From CAYRTV01 sp964505785 (GTDB lineage Bacteria > Acidobacteriota > Aminicenantia > Aminicenantales > Aminicenantaceae): DNA of 48,557 bases. Below the pieces are notes generated by a model. The model did not search any database. It was not told where the DNA came from and worked only from the letters and a program-made list of their open reading frames with translations. Of the stretch, positions 23,300 to 30,993 are shown piece after piece. A program made the translations under genes and the position numbers. Location: NCBI GenBank assembly GCA_964505785.1, contig CAZDJZ010000019.1, positions 1 through 48,557 of the forward strand, given 5' to 3'. Each line of letters starts with the position of its first letter. Position 1 is the first letter of the stretch.

Positions 23300-25222
23300 T
23301 CATTTCAGGACAATGGTCTTTTTGTATCTGCCGCCGCCGTTCCGGGCGAATAGGGAGAGGGTCATATTTTTTCCTTCGGGCGAAATAACCGTCCATTCAT
23401 ATTCTTTTTCCCCTCCGGCTGGCAGTGTGTTCAGTTCATTTCGTTTACTGCCGCCAAAAAGCTCCATGCTTTCATCATCCTCGAATTTAAGCTGAAACAC
23501 GATCGGGTTGATATTACGGGTCCGGATTCCCATTGCGGTTGCATAGGGGAGTTCCCCGTTGTTTTGAAGTTTAACTTTAACCCGGTAAAGGCCGGATGAT
23601 AATTTTTCCACTTCAGGTTCCGTTATTTCTATATCTGCGAATTGGGATGCCAGATACAGAGCGAATTCAGCATGGGGTTGCGTCAGTCCAGGAATCATTT
23701 CCGCCGGGGGATTCGTCCTGAGATAAGGACGGAATCCACCGATTTCGACTGTTCCCAGCTGAGGATGATCAAATTCAGTCCAGTCGATAAATCCTTTGCC
23801 TTGGTTATGCTGGCCGATCCACTGCAGCCATTTTTTATCCATTCCCGATGAGCCGGATTGACCATCTCCTCCGGGAGTCCGGCCCATATTCCGCTGCATC
23901 ATGGCCGTCCGGGGATCCATTTGAGAAGTCGCCTGGGTTTCACCGCTGCTGGATTTGTCATGATTATCGCCGCGCTCCGGCTTTTCCGGTGCAGCTTGAC
24001 GCAAAGACCATAGGTTAGCGCTGAATGTCGGCACTCCATATTGAAAATAACCCCATTCCAGCAGGGAGCCGCTGGGTTTTTCGGATTCCGCGCTTTTAAT
24101 ACCGGTTATTTCCTTATATTGTTCACTAATGCTCTTAAAAATATACTCATCTTGGGGATTTGTCTTTTTGGGCTGCGGATCGGATGGCGGCCGCTGCGGA
24201 CCTTCATCGTCTCCGCCTCTGCGGCCGAACATGAACATCGCTCCGCCTCCGGTAGCAGGAGAAGCCTGATATTTTTCCGGAACTTCAGGAAAATCAGGTG
24301 TTCCGCATTCGATTCCGGTTCCGGCGGCTAAATTATCATATTTGGAAAACAGCAAAATACCGCAAATATTTTTGTGCGGCTGGGTTTCATATTCAGGATT
24401 ATAACGGGTCATAAAATCGATAAGAGCTTTGGTTTCATTTTCCGAAGCGGGGTAGACCTTAAAACCTTTGGCTTTATAGCCGAAATTGTGCGGGAAGTTC
24501 CGGTTGATATTGAATCCACCGGGACCGTCTTCATTGTATAAGCCGTCTCCATCGTTATCGCGGCCCTCGGGAAAGATTGTATATAATTGATCCAGCGGCG
24601 TTCCATCTTCCTTTTTCTTCATAAGCCGGGGATTATCTTTATCGGCCATCCATTCGCCGTCTTTATCTTTGACCCGCATAAGCGTGATCATCCCATCGCC
24701 GTTTAAATCTTCCGGTCCGTCTTCATCTGTCTGCCAGTCATAATCTTCGTCGCGCGGATTGAGATTGCCTGTCAGTTCATATAATGTATCAGCGAAAAAG
24801 GCTTCAGCGCCATCGGGATTCAAGCGCGGAATAATATAAAAGGTCCGGGTGTCCAGAGCCGATGTGACGTCTTCATTTTTCCCATAGTTCTGTACCAGGT
24901 ATTCGGCGACGCCCAATGCGACCTCACTGCCGATGACATGGTTGCCTTCCAGATTCCCGGCAATGAGAAGAGCCTGTTTGTCGATTGCGTCTCCTTTGCC
25001 GGATACCTGCAGCATCCATAGATTTCTTCCTGCAGATGACTTTCCGATCGATTTGAGTTCGGTTATTGAAGAATTCATTGCTGCGATTTGTTCCAATTTC
25101 TGTGACAAGGCTTGGTAATCATGGTAGCCTTCCGCGGGATTGTCCTGCGCGGCGGGTAAGATCAAGCCAAGGAATGGAATGACCAGTACTGCGGCCGCAA
25201 TGGATTTGAAGGAATGTTTCAT
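23300..25222 (-). CDS. Exported M14-like protein with altered active site (probable pseudoenzyme)
   Basis: 640 residues from the ATG at 25222 (GAGGGAGG upstream; signal peptide cut near LPAAQ). It follows the downstream M14 protein along its whole length, including Asp-rich loops at 158-190 and 222-236 and the conserved NRNFP. The catalytic residues differ. The HxxE zinc motif reads E92-G-N-H95, so the ligands are swapped. The third ligand His is Ser293 (LFSKYD). The catalytic Glu is Asn403 (FSANLW). A Gly/Pro/Lys-rich insert is at 320-360 and another at 410-470. It is probably not a working carboxypeptidase; it could bind peptides or regulate its partner. First gene of the operon. Confidence 0.85.
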   Translation of the reverse strand: MKHSFKSIAAAVLVIPFLGLILPAAQDNPAEGYHDYQALSQKLEQIAAMNSSITELKSIGKSSAGRNLWMLQVSGKGDAIDKQALLIAGNLEGNHVIGSEVALGVAEYLVQNYGKNEDVTSALDTRTFYIIPRLNPDGAEAFFADTLYELTGNLNPRDEDYDWQTDEDGPEDLNGDGMITLMRVKDKDGEWMADKDNPRLMKKKEDGTPLDQLYTIFPEGRDNDGDGLYNEDGPGGFNINRNFPHNFGYKAKGFKVYPASENETKALIDFMTRYNPEYETQPHKNICGILLFSKYDNLAAGTGIECGTPDFPEVPEKYQASPATGGGAMFMFGRRGGDDEGPQRPPSDPQPKKTNPQDEYIFKSISEQYKEITGIKSAESEKPSGSLLEWGYFQYGVPTFSANLWSLRQAAPEKPERGDNHDKSSSGETQATSQMDPRTAMMQRNMGRTPGGDGQSGSSGMDKKWLQWIGQHNQGKGFIDWTEFDHPQLGTVEIGGFRPYLRTNPPAEMIPGLTQPHAEFALYLASQFADIEITEPEVEKLSSGLYRVKVKLQNNGELPYATAMGIRTRNINPIVFQLKFEDDESMELFGGSKRNELNTLPAGGEKEYEWTVISPEGKNMTLSLFARNGGGRYKKTIVLK

Positions 25223-25359
25223 TTTAAAAGTGCCTCCCTCGGTGAATTTCTTTGATACTAAACGAATCATGTTAAACATAGTAAAAATATAAGATATCAT
25301 AAAATTTTGCAATTATTTTCTGAAATATGCTTACGGCTGCATTCCAGAGGATGAAGGCC

Positions 25360-25492
25360 TTTAGGCTGGGCACCAAGATCTTTGACTCTCACCGCATCTG
25401 CTTTGGTGCATGGCATTCGCGGTGAATGACCAAAGCTTCATGTCCTGTGCCTTGCATCTGCGGCAATCTTGGCCTGTAAATGATCCAGGTAT
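25360..25492 (-). mobile_element. Miniature repeat element, short copy of about 130 bp
   Basis: The core ctcaccgcatctgctttg, gcattcgcggtgaatg and catctgcggcaatcttgg matches the left-edge copy in the same orientation. Its ends are imperfect inverted repeats: ttaggctgggcaccaagat at the left, and atcttggcctgtaaatgatc followed by cagg at the right. It lacks the AT-rich part of the 266-bp copy. The 25223-25623 gap holds this element and the promoter of the next gene; nothing else was seen. Confidence 0.65.
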
Positions 25493-25517
25493 ATTCAATA
25501 ATTTATAAAATGTTTGT

Positions 25518-25545
25518 TTGTTTCCTTGAATATCTATAGTATAAT
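25518..25545 (+). promoter_or_regulatory. Probable promoter of the first secreted paralogue
   Basis: -35 TTGTTT (25518-25523), a 16-base spacer and -10 TATAAT (25540-25545). This leaves an untranslated leader of about 70 bases before the GGAGGAAGT ribosome binding site. Two near-identical gaaacgaattta/aaacgaattta units occur in the leader at about 25588-25611. Confidence 0.5.
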
Positions 25546-25623
25546 TTTTTGGGAATATATATTTTAAGGGATGATATAAAAAAAAACTGAAACGAATTTA
25601 AAACGAATTTAAAAGGAGGAAGT

Positions 25624-26418
25624 ATGTTTTCTAAAGTATTACGTATCGGAATTATGGTGGTTTTAGCGGCCGGATGTTTATCTGCGGCTTACGAAACCTC
25701 CCCGACTCAATTTAAGTATATTCCGGAGGTGATTTGGGCGGAAGCTTCCGGCGGAGGTTCGTGGCAGACTGAAGTTCAAATCATGGCCAGGAATGATTCC
25801 ACCACCATCGCTCTTTATTTTTTTTACGGTGCAGGAAGCTTCCGGTCCGTCACTCTAAGCGGCACTTATGATCAATGGGACTGTTTTAAACACAGTAATA
25901 TTCTAAATCTTATGCACACTCAGGATGCCGGTTATGATTATTATAATAAAGTAGGAGCGCTGTGGATTGTGGGGCAAGATTCGGATCACCGGGTGCTGGT
26001 TTCCGCGCGGACATGGCATTCCAACGGATATGCTAAATCCATAAACGGTATCAGTCATGTTGATGGTTCGGTGATCAATGCTTCCAATACGATAGGTGTG
26101 ATAATGAATATTCGTAAGGACAGCAACTCTCGTACTTCCTTAGCCTGCAACAACTTGGATGTCAGCGCTATTGAAGTGCAGTTTTATGTTATGTCTTACA
26201 CCGGCGGCTATGTGGGAGAGTTTACCAAAACTTTTTCCGGCTGGGATTTTCAAGCCTTCGATCCTTTCGCGGAAGCCGAACTGAGCGGGACTTATACAAA
26301 TCATTATCTTTATCTTGTATATCGCGACGGTACTGGAGATTTGGCTGCGATTGCCGCTTCAGCCAACAATTCCACAAATGATCCTGCGGCTCATACCATG
26401 CAGTCGTTTATTTATTGA
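25624..26418 (+). CDS. Secreted protein of unknown function, paralogue 1
   Basis: 264 residues behind a strong GGAGGAAGT site. The signal peptide is MFSKVLRIGIMVVLAAGCLS, with cleavage near SAAYE. The mature part looks all-beta and contains IPEVIWAEASGGGSWQTEVQ, YYNKVGALWIVGQDS, ARTWHSNGYAKSINGI, GWDFQAFDPFAEAEL and AASANNSTNDPAAHTMQ. All of these recur, slightly changed, in the protein encoded at 27167-27979. I do not recognise the family. No catalytic motif is evident. The conserved VSxRTWHSNGYAKS and the Asn/Thr-rich end suggest a shared binding or structural role at the cell surface. Confidence 0.8.
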   Translation: MFSKVLRIGIMVVLAAGCLSAAYETSPTQFKYIPEVIWAEASGGGSWQTEVQIMARNDSTTIALYFFYGAGSFRSVTLSGTYDQWDCFKHSNILNLMHTQDAGYDYYNKVGALWIVGQDSDHRVLVSARTWHSNGYAKSINGISHVDGSVINASNTIGVIMNIRKDSNSRTSLACNNLDVSAIEVQFYVMSYTGGYVGEFTKTFSGWDFQAFDPFAEAELSGTYTNHYLYLVYRDGTGDLAAIAASANNSTNDPAAHTMQSFIY

Positions 26419-26650
26419 GCTGTTATTTAACGCTCCATCTGTTTTTATCCGGGCCTTTGCCGTCAATAGTAAATTCCTGAAATCTTTCCGGATAGAAGAT
26501 CAGAAGATTCTTGATTTTATATAATTCCAGTTTATTAACAAAAACACAAATTATATGCCAAAAAAATGTTTTGGGCAACTTGCATTGAATTTTCATCCCG
26601 AATATGAGGACTAAAGTCTCTGAAAAAAGCGGAGTAAAATAAGGTTAGAA

Positions 26651-26916
26651 TATTTAACCTGGATTATTCACGGGCCGAGATTGCTGCGGATTTCGGTTTG
26701 CGGCGAGGAAGTCGTGGTACTTCACTACGACGAGCTGCAATCCGGAAGATGCGGTGAGATTCGGACCGCCCGAAGGGTAAAATAATTGCGATTAAAATAT
26801 AAATGTGCAAATGAAAAACTTTCAATTTGACCTTTAAATAAAAATTATGGTAATCGCTGATAAAAAATAAATTGCAAAAATATCGCAATTTTTTTATGAA
26901 TAATTCAGGTTAAATA
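26651..26916 (+). mobile_element. Complete miniature inverted-repeat transposable element, 266 bp
   Basis: The ends are TATTTAACCTGGATTATTCA (26651-26670) and TGAATAATTCAGGTTAAATA (26897-26916), inverted repeats matching at 19 of 20 positions. Each outer end is TA, which fits duplication of a TA target as in Tc1/mariner-IS630 elements. Inside are a GC-rich core with inverted segments and an AT-rich tail flanked by attgcgat and atcgcaatt. It holds no transposase. It sits between the two paralogous secreted-protein genes. The 26419-27166 gap otherwise contains AT-rich DNA and one worn hairpin. Confidence 0.78.
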
Positions 26917-27054
26917 AATGTTTAAATAATGGATAAATTTCTATATAATTATTTTGTATGGTAATAAAATTGGGGAAGAAAAAAAATATGTAGTGAAACC
27001 CTAAATGAGCCTGAAGCAGCCTTATCTATGGAACTGGGCCTGCCAAAACCATTA

Positions 27055-27115
27055 TCTGTCATCCTCAGCGGTATAATGGCTCTCACAGTGAGCCTATCGC
27101 TTCGCTTAGGGCAAA
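27055..27115 (+). repeat. Worn ATCCT-type hairpin module
   Basis: ctgtcatcctcagcggtata, followed later by tatcgcttcgcttagggc, is a diverged copy of the repeat arms seen elsewhere. It precedes the second paralogue by about 50 bases. Confidence 0.45.
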
Positions 27116-27166
27116 GTTTTTGGAATGTTTTTTAAACTTAAAACTATATTAAATTAAGGAGGAAGA

Positions 27167-27979
27167 ATGTTTAAAAGAGTTTTTGTAATCGGTATTACCG
27201 TATTGGTTTCAGTGGTTTTTTTATCCGCTCAGTATCAGGATGAGCCCGAACAAATCAAGATTATTCCGGAAGCCATTTGGGCGAGTGCCGCAGGAGGCGG
27301 GGTCTGGCAGACAGAAGTCCAGGTTGTAGCTCGTGATAACGGTACGGAATTACAAGCCCAATTTTATTATGGGGGAGGCTCTTTACGAAATGTTGATTTA
27401 GGTGTTACTTTGGATCAGTTTGATACATTTAAAACCGCAAATATCCTTGATTATTTGGGGGGTATTGATACAACCTATGATTATTTCAATAAAGTCGGTG
27501 CTTTGATTATCGCCGGTCAGGATAGCGTTCATACTATCCAAGTGAGTGTGAGGACCTGGCACAGTAATGGCTACGCCAAATCATTCAAAGGGATTAACTG
27601 GAACAGTGGATTATTTATAGACAGTACTGTGACGGATGGTGTTTTATTGAATCTTTCGCAGGATGCGGGACAAAGGTCTTCAGTTGCTTTTTTCAATCCG
27701 AAAATAAGTTCCATAACCGTTTATGTGTCCATTGTGAATTCCAATGGAACCATTGTAGGAACTCCGTTCCAAAAAACGGTTACAGGTTGGGATTTTCAGG
27801 CATTTAATCCTTTTGCAGAGGCCGGATTAACCGGGGATCTCTACAGCAACCATTTTGTATATATTTCACGTTCAACCGGTTCCAATAATGGAGATCTGTT
27901 TCTTATTGGTGCTTCAGCCAATAAGTCAACCAATGATCCATCCGCCCATGTTATGCAGCCTTGGACTATTATAGATTGA
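27167..27979 (+). CDS. Secreted protein of unknown function, paralogue 2
   Basis: 270 residues with GGAGGAAGA before the ATG. The signal peptide is MFKRVFVIGITVLVSVVFLS with cleavage near SAQYQ. It is homologous along its length to the protein encoded at 25624-26418; shared stretches are IPEAIWASAAGGGVWQTEVQ, YFNKVGALIIAGQDS, RTWHSNGYAKSFKGI, TGWDFQAFNPFAEAGL and NKSTNDPSAHVMQ. The divergence is large, so the duplication is old. A strong terminator follows directly, so the gene is probably a single-gene unit that is well expressed. Family and function unknown. Confidence 0.8.
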   Translation: MFKRVFVIGITVLVSVVFLSAQYQDEPEQIKIIPEAIWASAAGGGVWQTEVQVVARDNGTELQAQFYYGGGSLRNVDLGVTLDQFDTFKTANILDYLGGIDTTYDYFNKVGALIIAGQDSVHTIQVSVRTWHSNGYAKSFKGINWNSGLFIDSTVTDGVLLNLSQDAGQRSSVAFFNPKISSITVYVSIVNSNGTIVGTPFQKTVTGWDFQAFNPFAEAGLTGDLYSNHFVYISRSTGSNNGDLFLIGASANKSTNDPSAHVMQPWTIID

Positions 27980-28021
27980 GAATGAACAGTTTGGATTCCG
28001 CATCAAAAAACTGATTCAAGA

Positions 28022-28063
28022 GGGGAAGAGTTTCTGCTGGGCAGAATTCTTCCCCTTTTTTTT
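28022..28063 (+). terminator. Strong intrinsic terminator
   Basis: Stem GGGGAAGAGTTTCTGC (28022-28037) pairs with GCAGAATTCTTCCCC (28041-28055) around a short loop and is followed by eight T. It ends the transcript of the secreted paralogue 42 bases after its stop codon. Confidence 0.9.
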
Positions 28064-28183
28064 ATCAAAATCAGCTCATGCAGACACAGGAGCGTGCCGG
28101 CGGGATATGACTTTGGTGAGTCATTTTTTAGTAATAGTTCAGGCATAATAACTCTATTGTAATTTTACCTTCGGGAAGGCATA

Positions 28184-28753
28184 ATGGTCTGCAGACCGAT
28201 GGTGGCATATCCCAGCGAAGTGCTCATAATCGCCGATTATGAGAAATATCATTTCAAGGAGCATATCCGGTCTAAAATTGATTTTATTCTGTCTTGCGGG
28301 GACATTCCCTACCACTTACTTGAAGAAGTCTACGAACGATTCAAAAAACCGATATTTGCTGTGAAAGGGAACCATGAACCCACGGCCCCGTTTCCTAAAT
28401 TTGTAGAAAACGTTCATAACCAAATGGTCCAGCACCGCCGCTGGCTTATAGGGGGATGGGAAGGCGTTCCCCATTACAAAATGACCGGTCCGCACGAGTG
28501 GGATGATATGGAAGCAGCCTTCAAATTGAGCCATTTTCCTTATGTGGATATTTTCATATGCCATGCTCCGGTGGCTAAAGCCACGGATAAGGGAGATTAT
28601 GCCCATATGGGCAGCGAAGCTATTGCCGGATACATAAGGACAAAACAGCCCAGGTATGTTTTCCATGGGCATGTGCATTCCAAAATAGGCACCATGATCG
28701 GCCGCACTGCGGTTGTAAGTGTTTTCGGTGCCAAAGTCGTCACGATAAGCTGA
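28184..28753 (+). CDS. Calcineurin-like metallophosphoesterase
   Basis: 189 residues; GGGAAGG precedes the ATG. The binuclear-metal motifs are GD (LSCGD, about residue 40), GNHE (about 62-65), the late His in CHAP and GHVH near the C-terminus. The first motif, normally DxH, reads D-Y-E (IIADYEKYHF), so one metal ligand is changed from His to Glu. Such small enzymes hydrolyse phosphodiesters or phosphomonoesters; the substrate is unknown. No signal peptide. It stands alone, downstream of the terminator of the previous gene. Confidence 0.83.
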   Translation: MVCRPMVAYPSEVLIIADYEKYHFKEHIRSKIDFILSCGDIPYHLLEEVYERFKKPIFAVKGNHEPTAPFPKFVENVHNQMVQHRRWLIGGWEGVPHYKMTGPHEWDDMEAAFKLSHFPYVDIFICHAPVAKATDKGDYAHMGSEAIAGYIRTKQPRYVFHGHVHSKIGTMIGRTAVVSVFGAKVVTIS

Positions 28754-28800
28754 CGAAAATAAACTCACATGCCATCCAGATGTCTGCAGCGAAGTTTTCA

Positions 28801-28915
28801 TGTCATTCCCGGAGTGAAGCGACGGGAATCTTAGAGTGCATCGGAAATGAAGCGGTTCCGATTCCCGGCAGCAAAGCAGGACAAGACCTTTCGCAGCATT
28901 GCTCCTTAGACAGTG
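28801..28915 (+). repeat. ATTCCCG hairpin module and tail
   Basis: gtcattcccggagtgaagcg, then acgggaatcttagagtgcat, is a full module of the ATTCCCG type (7-bp stem). It is followed by a second attcccggcagcaaagca arm near 28861. It fills most of the gap before the M1-like gene. Confidence 0.75.
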
Positions 28916-28947
28916 AAAAAGCTTTCAAAAATAAGTATAATCTAGGC

Positions 28948-30453
28948 ATGAAAGTGAAAAAAATGTCCGCATTGAAATTCATTAACGGTGTTATCATTCT
29001 CTTTTTCACAGCGGGGCTTTGTTCCGCCGAAGTCCTGCCCCGCACGTATTGGCTGGATCTGCAGATTGAGCCGGATAGCGGGCTGCTTCAGGTGGAAGGA
29101 GAGATCCTTTTATCCGGAATTCCTCAAGGGCAGGAAATGCTTTTTTTTAATCTGCATTCGTCTTTTAAAATTGAAGAAATACGCATTGGAGAACGGAAGA
29201 CCGCTTTCACAACGGAGCCCAATTCCCGAGCCCGCACAGTCCCGGCATCCAAAATGGTGATGGTCCGGATTCCCGGGCAGATCAATAGAGAAAACGCAAC
29301 CTTGCGGTTTGCCTATCGGGGGAAACTGCAGGATATCCCGGAATGGGGGAGCCAGGATGGCCAGAGATTCGGCCTGGATGATGCCATCGATTTAGAAAGA
29401 GTGGAGCTGGCCTCTTATTCCAATTGGTATCCCTTCTGGTATTACGGCGTTCATTTTGATTTTGAAATGAAAGTATCTCTTCCCGAAAATTGGATTGTAG
29501 TCTGCAACGGCGATAAGCGCCGTGAGGAAACCATTGAGGAGCGAAAAGTGACCTTCTGGGCGGGTACCCGGGCCAATGATATCGTGATTTTGGCAGCCCC
29601 GGATTTTAAAACCGCTGAAATTGAAAATGACCATGCTTTGATAGAAATATATTATACCGAACTTCCAGAAGATTATGTTCTCCGGGAGGCGGAAGGCTTA
29701 GAGAAGACTTTGAATCTTTTTACCGAAATATTAGGGCCGCCTTCCGGACAGTCCAATGTATTCCGGTATGTGTATTCTCCCAAAGAATTCGGACAGGGAG
29801 GATACTCCCGCCCGGGTTTGGTGGTGGCTTCGGAGGGCCGCATGCTGAGGGCTTTGGAAGAAAATCCGGAATTGACCACCTTGCGGGGCAATGCCCATGA
29901 AACGGCCCATTTCTGGTGGAATTTTGGTCTGGATCAAGGAGACTGGATCAACGAAGCGTTTGCCGAGTTTTTTGGTTTGCTGGCGGTTGAAAAAATCCAG
30001 TCCCGCGAAAAATATCAGGAAATATTTGAACGATATCAGGAAATTGTTCACACTTTGCCTGATGACGCGCCGTCAATATCCCAGGTCTCCCCGGAAAATA
30101 CGGAAATGAATTATATTATCCGTTACTATAAAGGGGCTTTGATGCTGCATGCTTTCCGGGAGTTTCTCGGGGAGGAAGCATTTCTGGATGCGGCCTGCCG
30201 CTTCATGGAAACTTTCCGGAATGATGGGGCCCGGACATTGGATTTCCGCCGCTTTTGGAACGAAGTCATCCGGGATGAAAAATTCCTGAACCGCTGGTTG
30301 GATTCCCCGGGCAGTGATCCGCTGACTATTCCCATTCATCCCAAACGTATGCATCGGCCTGGATATTCTTTCACCTGCAGGTTCTTCCCGGAAAGAAGCG
30401 CTCTCTGTGCTCCCGTTCTTAGCGTTGTTTTTAGTCCATCTATGTCTATATAG
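28948..30453 (+). CDS. Exported M1-like zinc peptidase
   Basis: About 501 residues. The start at 28948 is chosen because TATAAT lies just upstream (28936-28941) and because the frame further upstream is repeat DNA; the ATG at 28963 is also possible. A signal peptide ends near CSAEV. The zinc site is HETAHFWW, with the third ligand Glu in WINEAFAEFF, as in M1 gluzincins. The typical GxMEN motif of true aminopeptidases is not seen, so it could be an endo- or exopeptidase of an M1-like group. The last 15 residues or so, and the TAG stop, come from a 9-nt tandem repeat array (30440-30500). The original C-terminus may be lost. Confidence 0.82.
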   Translation: MKVKKMSALKFINGVIILFFTAGLCSAEVLPRTYWLDLQIEPDSGLLQVEGEILLSGIPQGQEMLFFNLHSSFKIEEIRIGERKTAFTTEPNSRARTVPASKMVMVRIPGQINRENATLRFAYRGKLQDIPEWGSQDGQRFGLDDAIDLERVELASYSNWYPFWYYGVHFDFEMKVSLPENWIVVCNGDKRREETIEERKVTFWAGTRANDIVILAAPDFKTAEIENDHALIEIYYTELPEDYVLREAEGLEKTLNLFTEILGPPSGQSNVFRYVYSPKEFGQGGYSRPGLVVASEGRMLRALEENPELTTLRGNAHETAHFWWNFGLDQGDWINEAFAEFFGLLAVEKIQSREKYQEIFERYQEIVHTLPDDAPSISQVSPENTEMNYIIRYYKGALMLHAFREFLGEEAFLDAACRFMETFRNDGARTLDFRRFWNEVIRDEKFLNRWLDSPGSDPLTIPIHPKRMHRPGYSFTCRFFPERSALCAPVLSVVFSPSMSI

Positions 30454-30565
30454 GTCTCTCTAAATCTTTTCGGTCTGTTCAGTCTGTTCGTTGTGTTCGC
30501 ACTAATAATGAGTAGCTTTGCTGTCACTTTTCACTTTTTACTTTTCTCTTTTTACTTCTTCGGTT
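30436..30565. repeat. Tandem 9-nt and 7-nt repeat modules between convergent genes
   Basis: 30438-30490 carries the 9-nt family on the reverse strand (gtccatctatgtctatatag, then cggtctgttcagtctgttcg). 30528-30558 carries the 7-nt family on the reverse strand (ttttcactttttacttttct, then ctttttac). The stop codons of both flanking genes lie inside these modules. The same two modules appear near 40160, 44190, 44250, 46090 and 46970. Confidence 0.8.
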
Positions 30566-30981
30566 GCCTTAGCCTGCCGCTTGTCAACAAACCGGTGGGG
30601 TTCCTGTTTTTGGGGCATGTGGATTTTTCCCTGCAGAAAGCTTCCCTCGGCAATAGCCAGGCGGCTGGTGGTTATATTGCCGTTGATACGGGCGGTTGGC
30701 TGAATTTCCACTTGTTCCGCTTTTTTTATGTCTCCGTCCAATTTTCCCGCGAAAACAATAAAACGTCCGGTGATATTCCCTTGGACCGATCCAGATTTAT
30801 TGACCTTAACCATACCATTGCTTTGAATATCTCCCTCTATTTTTCCGGAAACAATGAGGTCGTCCCTTCCGTTGATGTTGCCTTTAAATGATGTATCCGG
30901 CGCTATAACCGATTGGGTATGCTGAACTTTATCTTCAATCCGCCGTTCTTCGGGCTGGTCTTTCTGCTTTTTCCCCATCAT
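30538..30981 (-). CDS. Bactofilin (polymer-forming cytoskeletal protein)
   Basis: 147 residues with GGAAGGA before the ATG. Residues 25-125 are the bactofilin beta-helix, with hydrophobic/Gly turns at regular spacing (SFKGNINGRDDLIVSGKIEG, GSVQGNITG, ARINGNITTSRLAI, GSFLQGKI). A charged N-terminal tail and a basic C-terminal tail flank it. Bactofilins polymerise without nucleotide and shape the cell or localise envelope enzymes. It is 12 bases downstream of the large BNR-repeat gene, so the two are co-transcribed. The final residues (EEVKREK) and the stop are encoded by a 7-nt tandem repeat. Confidence 0.9.
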   Translation of the reverse strand: MMGKKQKDQPEERRIEDKVQHTQSVIAPDTSFKGNINGRDDLIVSGKIEGDIQSNGMVKVNKSGSVQGNITGRFIVFAGKLDGDIKKAEQVEIQPTARINGNITTSRLAIAEGSFLQGKIHMPQKQEPHRFVDKRQAKATEEVKREK

Positions 30982-30993
30982 GATTATTCCTTC

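Noticed and set aside
28780..28947. Upstream extension of the M1-like peptidase
   Set aside because: It translates a hairpin repeat module and part of an AT-rich promoter region.
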